64,000 bases of DNA. Source: Proteus vulgaris. Its GTDB lineage: Bacteria; Pseudomonadota; Gammaproteobacteria; Enterobacterales; Enterobacteriaceae. This document shows, piece by piece, positions 33,123 through 44,355 of this stretch (the stretch's first letter is position 1; the number at the start of each line of letters is the position of its first letter). Both the position numbers and the translations under genes were made by a program. The DNA is taken from positions 62,001 to 126,000 of the forward strand of contig NZ_JAEHOQ010000001.1 of NCBI RefSeq assembly GCF_016239305.1. The letters are read 5' to 3'. A model generated the notes under the pieces. It had not been told where the DNA came from, searched no databases, and worked only from the letters and a program-made list of their open reading frames with translations.

Positions 33123-34610
33123 ATGGATAAACCCGCTCAAGTCGGTTTATTACAACAGCCTAAACCATTCTTTATGATTTTCTTTGTAGAATTATGGGAA
33201 CGTTTCGGTTACTACGGCGTACAAGGTATTCTTGCCGTTTATTTTGTTAGTAAACTCGGTTTCTCTCAAGAACAGGCTTTTATTACTTTTGGTGCATTTT
33301 CTGCGCTGGTTTATGGGCTTATTTCTATTGGTGGTTATGTTGGTGATCACTTATTAGGAACAAAACGAACTATTGTTTTAGGTGCTATTGTCCTGGCTAT
33401 CGGTTATTTCATGACTGGTATGTCAATTATACATCCTAATTTAATTTTCTACGCATTAGGAACTATCGCTGTAGGTAACGGTTTATTTAAAGCGAACCCT
33501 GCAAGCTTATTAGCAAAATGCTATCCACCTAAAGATCCACGCCTTGATGGTGCATTTACGCTATTTTATATGTCGATAAATGTTGGCTCATTAATTTCTT
33601 TATCTATTGCGCCAGTACTTGCCGATCATTATGGATATGGTCTGACTTATAATATTTGTGGTATTGGCTTAATTATTGCCTTATTGGTTTATTTCTTCTG
33701 CCGTAAGATGGTAGCAAATATTGGTTCTGAGCCAGACCATTTACCAATGAATTACAACAAACTGCTATTAGTCATTGCAGGATCTGTCGCAATGGTATTT
33801 GCTTGTGCATGGTTACTGCACAATGTAATGATTGCGAATATTGTTTTAGTCAGCCTGTCTATTATTGTTGTCTTCATTTATTTCCGTGAAGCATTTAAAC
33901 AAAAAGATCGCGTTGCGCGTAATAAAATGTATGTTGCTTTTGTTCTGATGTTAGAAGCTGTTATTTTCTACATCCTTTATGCTCAAATGCCAACCTCACT
34001 GAACTTTTTTGCTATTCACAACGTTCATCATAATTTATTGGGTTTTGAGATCCATCCTGTAAGCTTCCAAGCCTTAAACCCATTTTGGATTATTATTGCG
34101 AGCCCAATCCTAGCCATCGTATATAGTCGTTTAGGTGCGAAAGGCAAAGACTTCTCAATGCCAGCGAAGTTTACCGCAGGTATGCTTCTGTGCTCGTTAG
34201 GATTCCTTACAGCTGCTGCATCGGGTATGTGGTTTGCAGACGCTCAAGGCTTAACATCTCCTTGGTTTATCGTTCTGGTTTATTTATTCCAGAGTTTAGG
34301 TGAGCTAATGATCAGTGCGTTAGGTTTGGCCATGGTTGCAGCTTTCGTACCGCAATATATGATGGGCTTTATTTTAGGTATGTGGTTCTTGACTCAAGCA
34401 ACTGCCTATTTATTAGGTGGTTATGTTGCGACCTTCACAGCAGCACCAGAAGGCATTACAGATCCACTGCAGACTTTACCTATCTATACCGATGTGTTTG
34501 GTAAAATTGGTATTGTGACCTTAATTGTGGGTCTGGTTATGTGGGCAACAGTGCCTCTGCTTAACCGAATGATGAAAGAGGAAAGCAAAGGCGTTAAAGT
34601 CACTGGCTAA
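33123..34610 (+). CDS. dtpB: DtpB-like proton-dependent di/tripeptide transporter (POT family)
   Basis: Inner-membrane transporter of 495 residues with about 14 helices. The POT signature [10 protein letters not shown] lies at about residues 22-31. [14 protein letters not shown] and [12 protein letters not shown] follow (PTR2 motifs). It is closer to E. coli DtpB than DtpA by the N-terminal G-L-L-Q-Q-P-x-P-F-F-M-I-F-F run. It takes up di- and tripeptides with protons. Single gene with its own terminator. Confidence 0.9.
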   Translation: MDKPAQVGLLQQPKPFFMIFFVELWERFGYYGVQGILAVYFVSKLGFSQEQAFITFGAFSALVYGLISIGGYVGDHLLGTKRTIVLGAIVLAIGYFMTGMSIIHPNLIFYALGTIAVGNGLFKANPASLLAKCYPPKDPRLDGAFTLFYMSINVGSLISLSIAPVLADHYGYGLTYNICGIGLIIALLVYFFCRKMVANIGSEPDHLPMNYNKLLLVIAGSVAMVFACAWLLHNVMIANIVLVSLSIIVVFIYFREAFKQKDRVARNKMYVAFVLMLEAVIFYILYAQMPTSLNFFAIHNVHHNLLGFEIHPVSFQALNPFWIIIASPILAIVYSRLGAKGKDFSMPAKFTAGMLLCSLGFLTAAASGMWFADAQGLTSPWFIVLVYLFQSLGELMISALGLAMVAAFVPQYMMGFILGMWFLTQATAYLLGGYVATFTAAPEGITDPLQTLPIYTDVFGKIGIVTLIVGLVMWATVPLLNRMMKEESKGVKVTG

Positions 34611-34637
34611 TCTTTCAAACAATATATCAATTGATTT

Positions 34638-34668
34638 AAGCGTCTATTCATTAATAGACGCTTTTTTA
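34638..34668 (+). terminator. Terminator of dtpB
   Basis: AAGCGTCTATT and AATAGACGCTT form an 11-bp stem followed by TTTTTTA. Confidence 0.9.
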
Positions 34669-34821
34669 TATCTGCTTTATTTCAATTTTAAATCTTCTTT
34701 CGTAAGGCTCAGACATCTCTAATAGTGACTAAAAATATTGATTATCGACACAACTTTATATCTAATTTTTAAAGATAAATATCATCATAGCCAAACTGTC
34801 TGATAACTTTCTATCAGGCAT

Positions 34822-34847
34822 AAAAAACCCGCCAAATAAGCGGGTTT
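34822..34847 (-). terminator. Terminator of the epd-pgk-fbaA operon
   Basis: AAACCCGC and GCGGGTTT form a stem with a 7-base loop, followed on the minus strand by a T-run, shortly after the fbaA stop. Confidence 0.9.
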
Positions 34848-34871
34848 ATTTCATTTTAAAGAATGAATTAA

Positions 34872-35951
34872 TTACAGAACATCAATCGCATTCAATTCTT
34901 TAAATGCTTGCTCTAAGCGAACAACCATTGATGATTGTGCTTGGCGTAACCAGTTACGTGGGTCGTAATATTTCTTGTTAGGTTTATCAGCACCTTCAGG
35001 ATTACCTAACTGGCCTTGCAGATAGCCTTCGTTCTTTTTGTAGAACTGTAAGATACCATCCCAAGTTGCCCACTGAGTATCAGTATCGATATTCATTTTA
35101 ATAACACCATAGCCAACAGCTTCTTTGATTTCTTCAGCAGTAGAACCAGAACCACCGTGGAAAACGAAATCTAGGCTATTGTGTGGCAGATTGAATTTCT
35201 CTGATACGTAGTCTTGTGAGTTACGCAGAATTTTTGGCGTTAACTGAACGTTACCTGGTTTATAAACACCGTGAACGTTACCGAAAGAGGCTGCAATAGT
35301 AAAACGAGGGCTTACTGCGCTCAGTTTTTCATATGCGTAAGCAACATCTTCTGGTTGAGTATACAGAGCAGAGCTGTCCATACCTGTGTTATCAACACCG
35401 TCTTCTTCACCACCTGTACAGCCTAATTCGATTTCTAAAGTCATATCGATTTTAGCCATACGCGCTAAATATTTAGCACAAATTTCGATATTTTCTTCTA
35501 ATGACTCTTCTGATAAGTCAATCATGTGAGAAGAGAACAGAGGTTTACCTGTTTTAGCATAGTGTTTTTCACCTGCATCTAACAGGCCATCAATCCATGG
35601 TAATAATTTTTTCGCACAGTGGTCAGTGTGCAGAATAACAGGAACACCATAGTATTCAGCCATTTGATGCACATGGTGAGCACCAGAAATTGCACCTAAA
35701 ATAGCGGCTTGCTGTGGTACATCAGATTTAAGACCTTTACCTGCGATAAATGCAGCACCACCGTTAGAGAACTGTACAATAACAGGAGAACGAACTTTCG
35801 CAGCAGCTTCTAACACAGCATTGATTGAGTCAGTACCTACACAGTTAACCGCAGGCAAAGCAAATTTGTTTTCTTTTGCTACTGCAAATACTTTTTGTAC
35901 ATCATCACCTGTGATGACGCCCGGTTTCACGAAATCAAAAACTTTAGACAT
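34872..35951 (-). CDS. fbaA: Class II fructose-bisphosphate aldolase
   Basis: Zinc-dependent aldolase of 359 residues, the normal E. coli FbaA length, cleaving fructose-1,6-bisphosphate in glycolysis. Visible signatures: P-V-I-L-H-T-D-H-C-A-K-K (zinc and catalytic residues), E-L-G-C-T-G-G-E-E-D-G-V, F-G-N-V-H-G-V-Y and V-F-H-G-G-S-G-S. It is the last gene of the epd-pgk-fbaA cluster, 63 bp after pgk. Confidence 0.97.
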   Translation of the reverse strand: MSKVFDFVKPGVITGDDVQKVFAVAKENKFALPAVNCVGTDSINAVLEAAAKVRSPVIVQFSNGGAAFIAGKGLKSDVPQQAAILGAISGAHHVHQMAEYYGVPVILHTDHCAKKLLPWIDGLLDAGEKHYAKTGKPLFSSHMIDLSEESLEENIEICAKYLARMAKIDMTLEIELGCTGGEEDGVDNTGMDSSALYTQPEDVAYAYEKLSAVSPRFTIAASFGNVHGVYKPGNVQLTPKILRNSQDYVSEKFNLPHNSLDFVFHGGSGSTAEEIKEAVGYGVIKMNIDTDTQWATWDGILQFYKKNEGYLQGQLGNPEGADKPNKKYYDPRNWLRQAQSSMVVRLEQAFKELNAIDVL

Positions 35952-36014
35952 GTAATAAGATCCTATATTTGGAACAGGTAGAAAATAACTTTCTACCTGT
36001 ATGAGCTGACTTAA

Positions 36015-37178
36015 TTACTGTTTAGCGCGTTCTTCTAACATTGCAACAGCAGGAAGTTTTTTACCTTCAACGAATTCTAAGAAGGCACCACCACCGGTTG
36101 AAATGTAAGAGATTTTGTCTGCGATATCAAATAAATCAATAGCAGCCAGCGTATCACCGCCACCAGCGATAGAGAATGCATCGCTATCTGCAATCGCTTT
36201 AGCAATGATTTCTGTACCTTTGCGGAAGTTAGGGAATTCAAATACACCTACAGGGCCATTCCACAGGATAGTTTTCGCATTTTTCAGGATTTCAGCTAAA
36301 CGTTCAGCTGTCACATCACCGATATCTAGCACTTGTTCATCATCTTTGATGTCACTTGCTGATTTTAAAACAGCTTCTGCTGTTTCTGAGAATTCAGTTG
36401 CAACACGAACATCACTTGGTACTGGAATATCGCATTTTTCCATCAGTTTTTTAGCGTCATCAACTAGGTCTGCTTCATATAAAGAACGACCTACTGGGTG
36501 ACCTTCTGCGGCAATAAAGGTATTTGCGATACCACCACCAACGATTAATTGGTCAGCGATTTTTGATAAAGAATCTAATACAGTCAGTTTAGTTGAAACT
36601 TTAGAACCACCAACAATTGCAACCATTGGGCGCGCTGGTTTATCTAATGCTTTACCTAATGCTTCAAGCTCTGCTGACAGCAGTGGGCCAGCACAAGCAA
36701 CTTGTGCAAATTTGGCAACACCATGAGTTGATGCTTGAGCACGGTGAGCAGTACCGAATGCATCCATTACGAACACATCACATAATGCAGCGTATTGTTT
36801 AGACAGCGTTTCGTCGTCTTTTTTCTCGCCTTTGTTAAAACGAACATTTTCAAGAACAACTAATTCACCGGCATTAACTTCAACACCGTTTAAATAGTCT
36901 TTAGCAAGACTAACAGGTGCCGTTAATTTGTCTTTCAGATAGTCAACAACTGGTTTTAAAGAGAACTCTTCGTTGTACTCACCTTCGGTAGGACGGCCTA
37001 AGTGAGAAGTTACCATCACTTTAGCGCCTTGTTTTAACGCGGCTTCAATTGTTGGTAAAGAAGCACGAATACGCGCATCTGAAGTTACTTTACCATCTTT
37101 AACTGGAACGTTCAGGTCAGCACGGATAAGAACTCGTTTACCCGCTAGGTCTAAATCGGTCATCTTAATTACAGACAT
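36015..37178 (-). CDS. pgk: Phosphoglycerate kinase
   Basis: Glycolytic kinase of 387 residues making ATP from 1,3-bisphosphoglycerate. The N-terminus has [11 protein letters not shown]; later come T-S-H-L-G-R-P, F-G-T-A-H-R-A, the nucleotide site [10 protein letters not shown] and G-G-G-D-T-L-A near the end. The ATG at 37178 follows AGAGGA; an upstream in-frame codon adds five residues not found in the family. Middle gene of epd-pgk-fbaA. Confidence 0.97.
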   Translation of the reverse strand: MSVIKMTDLDLAGKRVLIRADLNVPVKDGKVTSDARIRASLPTIEAALKQGAKVMVTSHLGRPTEGEYNEEFSLKPVVDYLKDKLTAPVSLAKDYLNGVEVNAGELVVLENVRFNKGEKKDDETLSKQYAALCDVFVMDAFGTAHRAQASTHGVAKFAQVACAGPLLSAELEALGKALDKPARPMVAIVGGSKVSTKLTVLDSLSKIADQLIVGGGIANTFIAAEGHPVGRSLYEADLVDDAKKLMEKCDIPVPSDVRVATEFSETAEAVLKSASDIKDDEQVLDIGDVTAERLAEILKNAKTILWNGPVGVFEFPNFRKGTEIIAKAIADSDAFSIAGGGDTLAAIDLFDIADKISYISTGGGAFLEFVEGKKLPAVAMLEERAKQ

Positions 37179-37264
37179 GATGAATCCTCTCATTGATTCT
37201 CTAAAATTTAGTAATCTTCTGTTCAGTGTGTTGTATTTTACGCGACACCGTCATTAAAACATGA

Positions 37265-38284
37265 TTATTTAAAACCAGTTGTAGCCATTGCTAACGTTGT
37301 ATCAAGCATTCGATTAGCAAAGCCCCATTCATTATCACACCAGACTAACGTCTTGATCAGGTGTTGCCCACTAACTCTTGTTTGAGTGCCGTCAACGATA
37401 GCACTATGAGGGTCGTGGTTAAAATCAGTTGAGACTAATGGCAATTCTGTGTAATCCACTATACCACGAAATGCGCCAGTTGCTGATTTTTGAATTAACC
37501 GATTGACATCTAACACATTTACAGCCGTTTTTACAGTGACACTTAAATCAATTGCCGTCACATTAATTGTAGGAACTCGTACAGAAATTGCCTCAAAATG
37601 ATCCTTAAATTTTGGAAAAATCCGAGTAATTCCTGCGGCCAATTTCGTATCAACAGGAATAATAGATTGTCCTGCAGCACGAGTACGGCGTAAATCCTTA
37701 TGATATGCATCAATCACGGGTTGATCGTTCATGGCTGCATGGATTGTTGTTACTGTTCCTGACTCTATATTAAACGCATCATCCATCATTTTAATGATGG
37801 GAATAATGCAATTTGTTGTACAAGATGCGTTTGAAACAATGCGGTGTTCTTTTTTAAGTTCATGTTGATTAACACCAAAAACCACTGTTGCATCCAAATC
37901 GGTTGTACCCGGATGAGAAAAAAGCACTTTTTTTGCACCTTGTGCAATATGAGCTTCGCCATCAGCGCGAGAGCCATAAGCACCACTACAATCAAGCACA
38001 ACATCAATACCAAGCTCACCCCAAGGTAAATCAGTAATATCAACATGATGAAAAAGACGAATGCTATCATCACCTACTTGCAATAAATCGTTATTAATTC
38101 GCACATCCCAAGCAAAACGTCCGTGACTGGAGTCATACTTGAGAAGATGCCCAATACCTTGCGCATCAGCCAATTCATTTATTGCAACAACCGTTATTTC
38201 AGCCCGTTTACCTGATTCATAAAGCGCTCTTAATACATTACGCCCTATACGACCAAAACCGTTAATAGCGACTCTGATTGTCAT
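37265..38284 (-). CDS. epd: D-erythrose-4-phosphate dehydrogenase
   Basis: GAPDH-like enzyme of 339 residues that oxidises erythrose-4-phosphate to 4-phosphoerythronate for pyridoxal phosphate synthesis. Rossmann motif [18 protein letters not shown]; active-site S-N-A-S-C-T-T-N-C. Epd rather than GapA is indicated by sequence around the NAD site and by position upstream of pgk. The ATG at 38284 has AAGGAAG before it; earlier in-frame codons extend by 36 unrelated residues. Confidence 0.95.
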   Translation of the reverse strand: MTIRVAINGFGRIGRNVLRALYESGKRAEITVVAINELADAQGIGHLLKYDSSHGRFAWDVRINNDLLQVGDDSIRLFHHVDITDLPWGELGIDVVLDCSGAYGSRADGEAHIAQGAKKVLFSHPGTTDLDATVVFGVNQHELKKEHRIVSNASCTTNCIIPIIKMMDDAFNIESGTVTTIHAAMNDQPVIDAYHKDLRRTRAAGQSIIPVDTKLAAGITRIFPKFKDHFEAISVRVPTINVTAIDLSVTVKTAVNVLDVNRLIQKSATGAFRGIVDYTELPLVSTDFNHDPHSAIVDGTQTRVSGQHLIKTLVWCDNEWGFANRMLDTTLAMATTGFK

Positions 38285-38481
38285 GTGACTTCCTTGATAA
38301 CTTGTGATTTGCAACCGCTTAGAATAATAGAGCAAGATACTAATCAACAACGATAAATCAAGTAAATCTAGAAATTGTGCAGTCACCGACATTTTAGCAT
38401 TAACTGAAACGGTTCAGCTTACTGATAATCAGATTACGAGAAATGAGAGAAGATCGCAATAGTAAACAAAGATGGAAGGAT

Positions 38482-38525
38482 AAAAAAAGAGCACATCTGA
38501 GAAATTCTTCCCAAAAATGTGCTCT
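38482..38525 (-). terminator. Terminator of tktA
   Basis: GAGCACAT and ATGTGCTC pair across a 20-base loop, followed on the minus strand by seven Ts, 17 bases after the tktA stop. Confidence 0.85.
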
Positions 38526-38541
38526 TGTTAACACTTATTGA

Positions 38542-40536
38542 TTATTTAAGTAAAGATTTTGCCTGTGTGACCACATTTTCAACAGTAAAACCAAACTCTT
38601 CAAATAATTCGTTTGCAGGTGCCGATTCACCGAAGCTACGCATACCTACAATCGCACCATCTAAACCAACATATTTGAACCAGTAGTCAGCAATACCTGC
38701 TTCGATAGCAACACGAGCTTTCACTGATGCTGGTAATACTGCTTCACGGTAATCTGCATCTTGTTTATCAAATGCATCTGTTGCTGGCATAGAAACAACA
38801 CGTACTTTACGGCCTTCAGCAGTCAGTTGATCATAAGCGCTAACCGCTAATTCAACCTCAGAACCTGTGGCGATAAAAATTAATTCCGGCGTACCTGTGC
38901 AATCTTTCAGGATGTAACCACCCTTCTCGATGTTTGCCAGTTGTTCTGGAGTACGTGGTTGTTGTGCAAGATTTTGACGAGAGAAGATCAGTGCTGTTGG
39001 ACCATCTTTACGGTCAATTGCATATTTCCATGCAACAGCTGATTCAACTTGGTCACATGGACGCCATGTGCTCACGTTTGGAGTAACACGCAGACTTGCC
39101 ATTTGCTCAACAGGTTGGTGAGTTGGACCATCTTCACCCAGACCGATAGAGTCATGAGTATAAACGAAGATACTGCGGATCTTCATCAGAGCAGCCATAC
39201 GTACGGCATTACGCGCATATTCCATAAACATCAGGAAGGTTGCACCGTAAGGAACAAAACCACCATGTAATGCAATACCGTTCATGATTGCAGACATACC
39301 GAATTCACGAACACCGTAATGGATATAGTTACCGGCTTTATCTTCGTTCAGCGCTTTAGAACCCGACCACATAGTCAAGTTACTTGGTGCTAAGTCTGCA
39401 GAACCGCCCATGAATTCTGGTAATACTTTACCGAATGCTTCTAATGCATTTTGAGATGCTTTACGGCTTGCAATGCTTGAAGGATTTTGTTGCAGATTTT
39501 CAATAAATGCTTTGGAATCTTTTTCCCAGTTTTCTGGCAATTCACCAGATACACGGCGTTTGAACTCAGCAGCTAATTCAGGGAACTGTGCTGCGTATGC
39601 AGCAAATTTAGCATCCCATGCAGCTTCTTTTGCTTTACCTGCTTCTTTCGCATCCCACTCTTTATAAATTTCTTGTGGAATTTCGAATGCGCCGTATTCC
39701 CAACCTAACGCTTTACGTGTTTCAGCGATTTCTGCATCACCTAATGGTGAGCCGTGAGAATCAGCAGTACCTGCTTTATGAGGAGAACCAAAACCGATAG
39801 TGGTTTTACAAATCAGCAGTGAAGGTTTGTCAGTGATTTGTTTTGCAGCTTCAACAGCGGCTTTAATACTTGCTGCATCGTGACCATCAATGCCACTGAT
39901 GACATGCCAGCCATAAGCGTCGAAACGTTCTGCTGTGTTATCAGTAAACCAACCATGCACTTGACCATCAATAGAGATGCCATTGTCATCATAAAATGCA
40001 ATCAGTTTACCTAACTGTAATGTTCCCGCTAAAGAACACACTTCGTGAGAGATACCTTCCATCATACAACCATCACCCATAAAGGCGTAGGTGTAGTGGT
40101 CAACGATGTCATGACCAGGACGGTTAAATTGAGCCGCTAATGTACGTTCTGCAATAGCAAAACCCACTGCGTTTGCAATACCTTGACCTAAAGGACCCGT
40201 TGTTGTTTCAACACCTGGGGTATAGCCATATTCTGGGTGACCTGGTGTTTTAGAATGCAATTGACGAAAGTTTTTCAGATCATCTAAAGAAACTTGATAA
40301 CCAGACAGGTGCAGTAAGCTATAAATCAGCATTGAAGCATGGCCGTTAGATAATACGAAACGGTCACGATCAGCCCAGTTAGGGTTAGTCGGGTTATGAT
40401 TTAAAAAATCACGCCATAATACTTCTGCAATATCAGCCATACCCATAGGGGCGCCAGGGTGTCCTGATTTCGCTTTTTGCACAGCATCCATACTTAAAAA
40501 ACGGATCGCATTAGCAAGGGTTTTACGAGTGGTCAT
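38542..40536 (-). CDS. tktA: Transketolase
   Basis: Thiamine-diphosphate enzyme of 664 residues in the pentose phosphate pathway. N-terminal S-G-H-P-G-A-P-M-G; the ThDP motif [20 protein letters not shown]; the pyrimidine-binding [17 protein letters not shown] in the second domain; and a C-terminal transketolase domain. It lies upstream of epd with its own terminator, as in other enterics. Whether it is the tktA or tktB orthologue is decided by neighbourhood only. Confidence 0.95.
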   Translation of the reverse strand: MTTRKTLANAIRFLSMDAVQKAKSGHPGAPMGMADIAEVLWRDFLNHNPTNPNWADRDRFVLSNGHASMLIYSLLHLSGYQVSLDDLKNFRQLHSKTPGHPEYGYTPGVETTTGPLGQGIANAVGFAIAERTLAAQFNRPGHDIVDHYTYAFMGDGCMMEGISHEVCSLAGTLQLGKLIAFYDDNGISIDGQVHGWFTDNTAERFDAYGWHVISGIDGHDAASIKAAVEAAKQITDKPSLLICKTTIGFGSPHKAGTADSHGSPLGDAEIAETRKALGWEYGAFEIPQEIYKEWDAKEAGKAKEAAWDAKFAAYAAQFPELAAEFKRRVSGELPENWEKDSKAFIENLQQNPSSIASRKASQNALEAFGKVLPEFMGGSADLAPSNLTMWSGSKALNEDKAGNYIHYGVREFGMSAIMNGIALHGGFVPYGATFLMFMEYARNAVRMAALMKIRSIFVYTHDSIGLGEDGPTHQPVEQMASLRVTPNVSTWRPCDQVESAVAWKYAIDRKDGPTALIFSRQNLAQQPRTPEQLANIEKGGYILKDCTGTPELIFIATGSEVELAVSAYDQLTAEGRKVRVVSMPATDAFDKQDADYREAVLPASVKARVAIEAGIADYWFKYVGLDGAIVGMRSFGESAPANELFEEFGFTVENVVTQAKSLLK

Positions 40537-41080
40537 TTTCTACTCCAAGTCGGATAAAAAGCATCTAGATAGCTGATTCTCTCAATGCAGGCAAAAAACC
40601 GCAATATAAAAAATCCACCAAGGGGGCTATCGTAATTAGCTTAAAGCAATAGTTCTTTGATTTGCACGGCATTTTTTACGATCAAAGCGGAAAATAACAT
40701 TACATCACTGCATTGTTGCGCAACAAAAAGCAAAAAAGGCAACTATTTGCGCAATTGAGAAGCGTGCTATTAAACCTTAGCTTGACATGACTAATCAAGA
40801 TAAAATTTCATTACCTAATTATCCATCAAATCAAATAAATACCGTATTTGTTTTAATTATAGCCTAATAACTGACTGAACTTGTTACAAGGACGTAGAAT
40901 TATAAGAGCTTAAAAAAGATAAAAAGCAGATAATTAGCTGATTCAGTAATAAAAATCTTATTTACATCATATATAGCTAAAAGGAAAAATCAGCGTAGCG
41001 TAAATGTTACTTACTACCTTAATAAAACGAGTTAAAAAATAAGCAATTAGGTTAATTTAAAAAGGTTTTTATCAAATTTG
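40537..41080. other. Intergenic region between the accessory operon and tktA
   Basis: 544 bp without a credible gene. It carries the tktA promoter region and the end of the minus-strand accessory operon. No strong terminator for that operon is apparent, and no copy of the tRNA-Asp 3' end is present. Confidence 0.5.
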
Positions 41081-42166
41081 TCACGATAAAGAATATATTT
41101 TTCGTGTTTTGACTTTCATTAAGTTTAAAATTTCTTTTTTCCGTGTTAATTGAATATTCTTTTCTCTTATTATTTTTTGTAGAAAAATAGTGTCAGAAAA
41201 CATCTTATTAATAATGCGAGAAAGTTTACTTTTCATTTTATGTTTAATAAAGAAATCAGTTAGTTTATCTATCTCATCAAAATCAAAAAAAAGAATATAC
41301 ATAACATAATTTTGTAAAAAAGTGCTTAAACAGTATTTATCATAATCACGATTGCCCAATACATCTAAGGCTTGGCTTAGTTGCTCAAAAAAATAAGTAT
41401 TATTATGGTGATAAGCATAAAGAAAATCATCAATATGATTAAGTTGATGTAATAACCACGTACTATGATCATTTTCAGGATAAATAATTGACAATCCTTT
41501 CCCTTCAAGCGTTTTAAGCAATTGTAATGATAATGCCTTTATGGCCTGAATTTCTTCAGCGTTGATATCCACTTTATTAATAACAGATGAATAATGCACT
41601 AAAAAGTTATGGTAATAATCTTCGATATATTCAGAAACTTTTACTTTACTTGAGATATGGGTAACACATCCATTTATCACACTAAATGATGTTAAAGTAT
41701 CGTAGTTAACAGGGTGACAATAAAGAAAAAACTTAAATAAAAATTGGTGAAGCTGATTTATTTGTCTGTCATTAAGCATTTTAATATTATTTAATCTTGA
41801 GAGCTGAAAGAAACAGTACTCTTTAATAAAATCATTCATTCGATTATAAAAATTAAGTTTTCTCACATATCCCATCGAATTAATGGTAATGATTAAATAA
41901 TAAAAATTTTGCTCATCATAAATAGTGATTTTATTTTGGTATTTTTCTAAACTGACTTGCTTACCTTCATTGTCAGAATACCCCGGATCACTCGGCTGTA
42001 ATTCTGCATCCCAACCAATAACGGTGTTATCTTTATTCTTTTTAAAAAATAGCTCTGCGTTATTATCATCGTCTATGCTGTACTCAAAATCATTACTATT
42101 TAGGTGAAGCGCTTTGTTTTTATATTTATGCTCTAAATAAGAGCAAAACCATTGATTCAAATCCAT
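41081..42166 (-). CDS. Uncharacterised protein, last gene of the accessory operon
   Basis: I do not recognise this 361-residue protein. It is acidic in the first 120 residues and largely helical and rich in N, Y, I and L afterwards. It has no signal peptide, no membrane helix and no catalytic motif I know. GGGAG precedes the ATG by 8 bases. It follows the next gene upstream by 33 bp in an operon that begins with two likely immunity genes. The size is large for an immunity protein; an accessory or regulatory role is equally possible. AT-richness and codon use resemble the rest of the operon more than tktA. Confidence 0.7.
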   Translation of the reverse strand: MDLNQWFCSYLEHKYKNKALHLNSNDFEYSIDDDNNAELFFKKNKDNTVIGWDAELQPSDPGYSDNEGKQVSLEKYQNKITIYDEQNFYYLIITINSMGYVRKLNFYNRMNDFIKEYCFFQLSRLNNIKMLNDRQINQLHQFLFKFFLYCHPVNYDTLTSFSVINGCVTHISSKVKVSEYIEDYYHNFLVHYSSVINKVDINAEEIQAIKALSLQLLKTLEGKGLSIIYPENDHSTWLLHQLNHIDDFLYAYHHNNTYFFEQLSQALDVLGNRDYDKYCLSTFLQNYVMYILFFDFDEIDKLTDFFIKHKMKSKLSRIINKMFSDTIFLQKIIREKNIQLTRKKEILNLMKVKTRKIYSLS

Positions 42167-42199
42167 TTTTTGCGCTCCCTTCTTACAAGTAGCCAGCGA

Positions 42200-42658
42200 T
42201 TAAATTACCACTAATTTCTTTTTATAAAAACCTATCGGAAAATAACCTTGGTAGTAAATCTGAATGATATTTTCCCAGTTGTCACCATAATTGAAATACT
42301 TTTCAGTAAGATACTGCCTAAATGCGTAACATATCGCATTTCTTGCTGCAATTTTAAAGTTATGTACATCGTACTGAAAATGACTGTCAGGTACAGGAAA
42401 CGCTTTTAGACTCTCTATTACGGCTTTACTAACAAGTAATCGCATCTCAACTAAATCTTTGGGATATCCTTGTTTTATATAGAAAGGATCAGTTTGAGTC
42501 GGAGAAGTTGGCAACCATTCGACATTCAAAGACGATTCAAAACAAGCTTGGATACTTTGAAAATGGATAATTTTTTTATCATCAAAGCTTCCCTGCCCCA
42601 TATTAGAAAAGAAAGGCGTAATACCGATTTTTTGTTGGATTTCGTGAAAAAAACTCAT
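42200..42658 (-). CDS. Uncharacterised small protein of the accessory operon
   Basis: No family recognised. 152 residues from the ATG at 42658; a TTG 15 bases upstream is also possible, and neither has a strong ribosome site. The protein is aromatic-rich (F-F-H-E-I-Q-Q-K-I-G; Y-F-N-Y-G-D-N-W-E-N) with a mid-region P-K-D-L-V-E-M-R. The C-terminus F-Y-K-K-K is basic. Operon position suggests immunity or a related role, which is inference only. Confidence 0.65.
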   Translation of the reverse strand: MSFFHEIQQKIGITPFFSNMGQGSFDDKKIIHFQSIQACFESSLNVEWLPTSPTQTDPFYIKQGYPKDLVEMRLLVSKAVIESLKAFPVPDSHFQYDVHNFKIAARNAICYAFRQYLTEKYFNYGDNWENIIQIYYQGYFPIGFYKKKLVVI

Positions 42659-42730
42659 GACTAATAGACTCAATTATTTCTACGTTAATTCTATTTAATT
42701 TCAACATAACATTTCAGAATAAATTTTAGT

Positions 42731-43081
42731 TTAACTATTATTATCTTCCACTAATGCTAAAAAATGATCTTGAAGATCACCTTGTATTTCTTCGTTATCA
42801 TAAATAAGCCGAAAATCCTCATCAATATTATTAACGAAATGAGTGCCGTCTAGTGTTCCGAATATTGTTGATGCAGTATCTGTCATCACGATTTTCATCA
42901 TATTAATCAATGAGTTTCTTTCTTCCTCTGATAAATTAACAAAAATCTTATTCACTTGAGAGAAAGTACCTTCATGGTGACTTTCTGGATCTGGCCTATT
43001 TAACCTTTCACTATATTGTTTGAGGTTATCTTCAAATAACTCTTTGTATATTTCATTAATAACAAATTTATCTTTTTTCAT
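42731..43081 (-). CDS. Uncharacterised acidic protein of the accessory operon
   Basis: Acidic cytoplasmic protein of 116 residues. The ATG at 43081 has AAAGGA before it; an upstream in-frame start would overlap the previous gene. Features are L-S-E-E-E-R-N-S-L-I-N-M-M, then a glycine turn T-L-D-G-T-H-F-V-N, then E-I-Q-G-D-L-Q-D-H-F-L near the end. Small acidic proteins of this type are common among immunity genes, but I cannot name a family. Confidence 0.65.
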   Translation of the reverse strand: MKKDKFVINEIYKELFEDNLKQYSERLNRPDPESHHEGTFSQVNKIFVNLSEEERNSLINMMKIVMTDTASTIFGTLDGTHFVNNIDEDFRLIYDNEEIQGDLQDHFLALVEDNNS

Positions 43082-43095
43082 TATTTTCCTTTGTA

Positions 43096-43425
43096 TTAAA
43101 ACCAACGCCCCATAGGTGAATTCTCTCTCAAATTTTTGTCAATCAATTCTGGAGTAATGATGTTTTGTTCAATAACAGGAAGCATGATTTCATCTAAAAT
43201 TTCGCAATCAATATGACAACCGGTATTATGAAATATAAGGTTTAGAGCCTCATCAATTAATGCGTGTTCACCCTGTTCTTTCATTTCAAGAATAAATTGA
43301 ACAATTGCTTGTTTTATCTCTTTATTTTTACTGTATTCGGCTTGTTCAGTTTCAAATTCCTGATAATAAAAATGCTCGAGCGTTTTAGATAGCATACTTA
43401 AATGTAAATAAAATTCCGTGTTCAT
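43096..43425 (-). CDS. Uncharacterised small helical protein of the accessory operon
   Basis: 109 residues, predicted largely helical and acidic, with two cysteines in a G-C-H-I-D-C segment. Its ATG overlaps the stop of the preceding gene by 4 bases (ATGA), so it is translationally coupled. No family recognised. Confidence 0.65.
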   Translation of the reverse strand: MNTEFYLHLSMLSKTLEHFYYQEFETEQAEYSKNKEIKQAIVQFILEMKEQGEHALIDEALNLIFHNTGCHIDCEILDEIMLPVIEQNIITPELIDKNLRENSPMGRWF

Positions 43426-43775
43426 AAATTAATCCTAAATATCCCCAAGACTATGATTTGATATCTTGCAGGTTGTCTTTCACCAATAGCAAATAAACCA
43501 AGCAACCGCATATTCTCTTTTTTTGATTTTTGGATATCGTACATTACCGACAAACCATCATAGGTATAGTGCATTCCTAGATTTAAGGTTAGTCCTTTCG
43601 TCTTATTTATTACCTGCTGTCTTACCTCTTCATCTAGTCTGTTTAAATTGTTTAATTGCGTTACGCTAATCGACATTTTTTCATCATAATAAGGGCACTG
43701 AATCAGATGATTTAACCGGTAAAAATCATCTTCAAAACCATCATAAATTAGCTCTTTTTTCTTTATATTTTTCAT
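43422..43775 (-). CDS. Uncharacterised protein of the accessory operon
   Basis: 117 residues, with a basic start (K-N-I-K-K-K-E), an acidic D-G-F-E-D-D-F-Y stretch and a C-terminal hydrophobic strand pattern. It starts 1 base after the SUKH-like gene stop and overlaps the next by 4 bases. Not recognised; it may pair functionally with either neighbour. Confidence 0.65.
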   Translation of the reverse strand: MKNIKKKELIYDGFEDDFYRLNHLIQCPYYDEKMSISVTQLNNLNRLDEEVRQQVINKTKGLTLNLGMHYTYDGLSVMYDIQKSKKENMRLLGLFAIGERQPARYQIIVLGIFRINL

Positions 43776-43776
43776 T

Positions 43777-44322
43777 TTATTCAGGTTTTAGTTGATACCA
43801 AAATGAGGTTGTTTGAGAGGATGTTAGTTTTATAATTCTATCCGGCGAAATATCCGTTAAAAACAGTGTCGCAACTGCGCTAAAAAAAACAAAAAAGTTA
43901 GCTGCAATATGCTCAAAACTATCCGTAGGTGATCCACTTGTCATTGCAAAAATATCACCAGTTTGAGTATTCAATAAGATGGTATAAGGATCTGACAGTG
44001 CAATAACAATCATATTTTCAGGTCTATAATCACCAGTCCACCACTGAGTAAACTCATTGGGGCTATTTAGCATAAATAGCCTTTCAAGATAATCTTCACC
44101 ACAACCAAAGCTGATATTAAATAATGAGAAATTATCTAAATTATAGAGAGAGATAAAAGAGGTAAAATCATCAAGGGGGGAAAGGGTTAAATTTTGTTCT
44201 AACAAATCTAAATCAGTAAGTGGTGCTGCTCTTTTAAAAAGCACTAAATCATCAAAATCTTCACCTAAAGGAGAAAATTTGTTTTCTAACTCTTTTGTGA
44301 TTTCATCAAGCGCTAATAGCAT
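43777..44322 (-). CDS. SUKH/SMI1-KNR4-like protein, probable immunity protein
   Basis: 181 residues from the ATG at 44322, which has GGA upstream; the ATG 6 bases earlier is possible. Features resemble the SUKH superfamily: an N-terminal helix, L-x-x-L-E-Q-x-L-x-L-S-P-L-x-D-F-x-S-F-I-S-L-Y-N, a G-x-G-E-D-Y-L segment, then I-V-I-A-L-S-D-P-Y-T-I-L-L-N-T-Q-T-G-D-I-F-A-M and S-F-E-H-I-A-x-N-F-x-x-F. The superfamily includes many immunity proteins against polymorphic nuclease toxins. Placement in the superfamily is by eye. Confidence 0.6.
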   Translation of the reverse strand: MLLALDEITKELENKFSPLGEDFDDLVLFKRAAPLTDLDLLEQNLTLSPLDDFTSFISLYNLDNFSLFNISFGCGEDYLERLFMLNSPNEFTQWWTGDYRPENMIVIALSDPYTILLNTQTGDIFAMTSGSPTDSFEHIAANFFVFFSAVATLFLTDISPDRIIKLTSSQTTSFWYQLKPE

Positions 44323-44355
44323 GATCATTCCAGTCTAAGTTTATTTTTAAACCAG

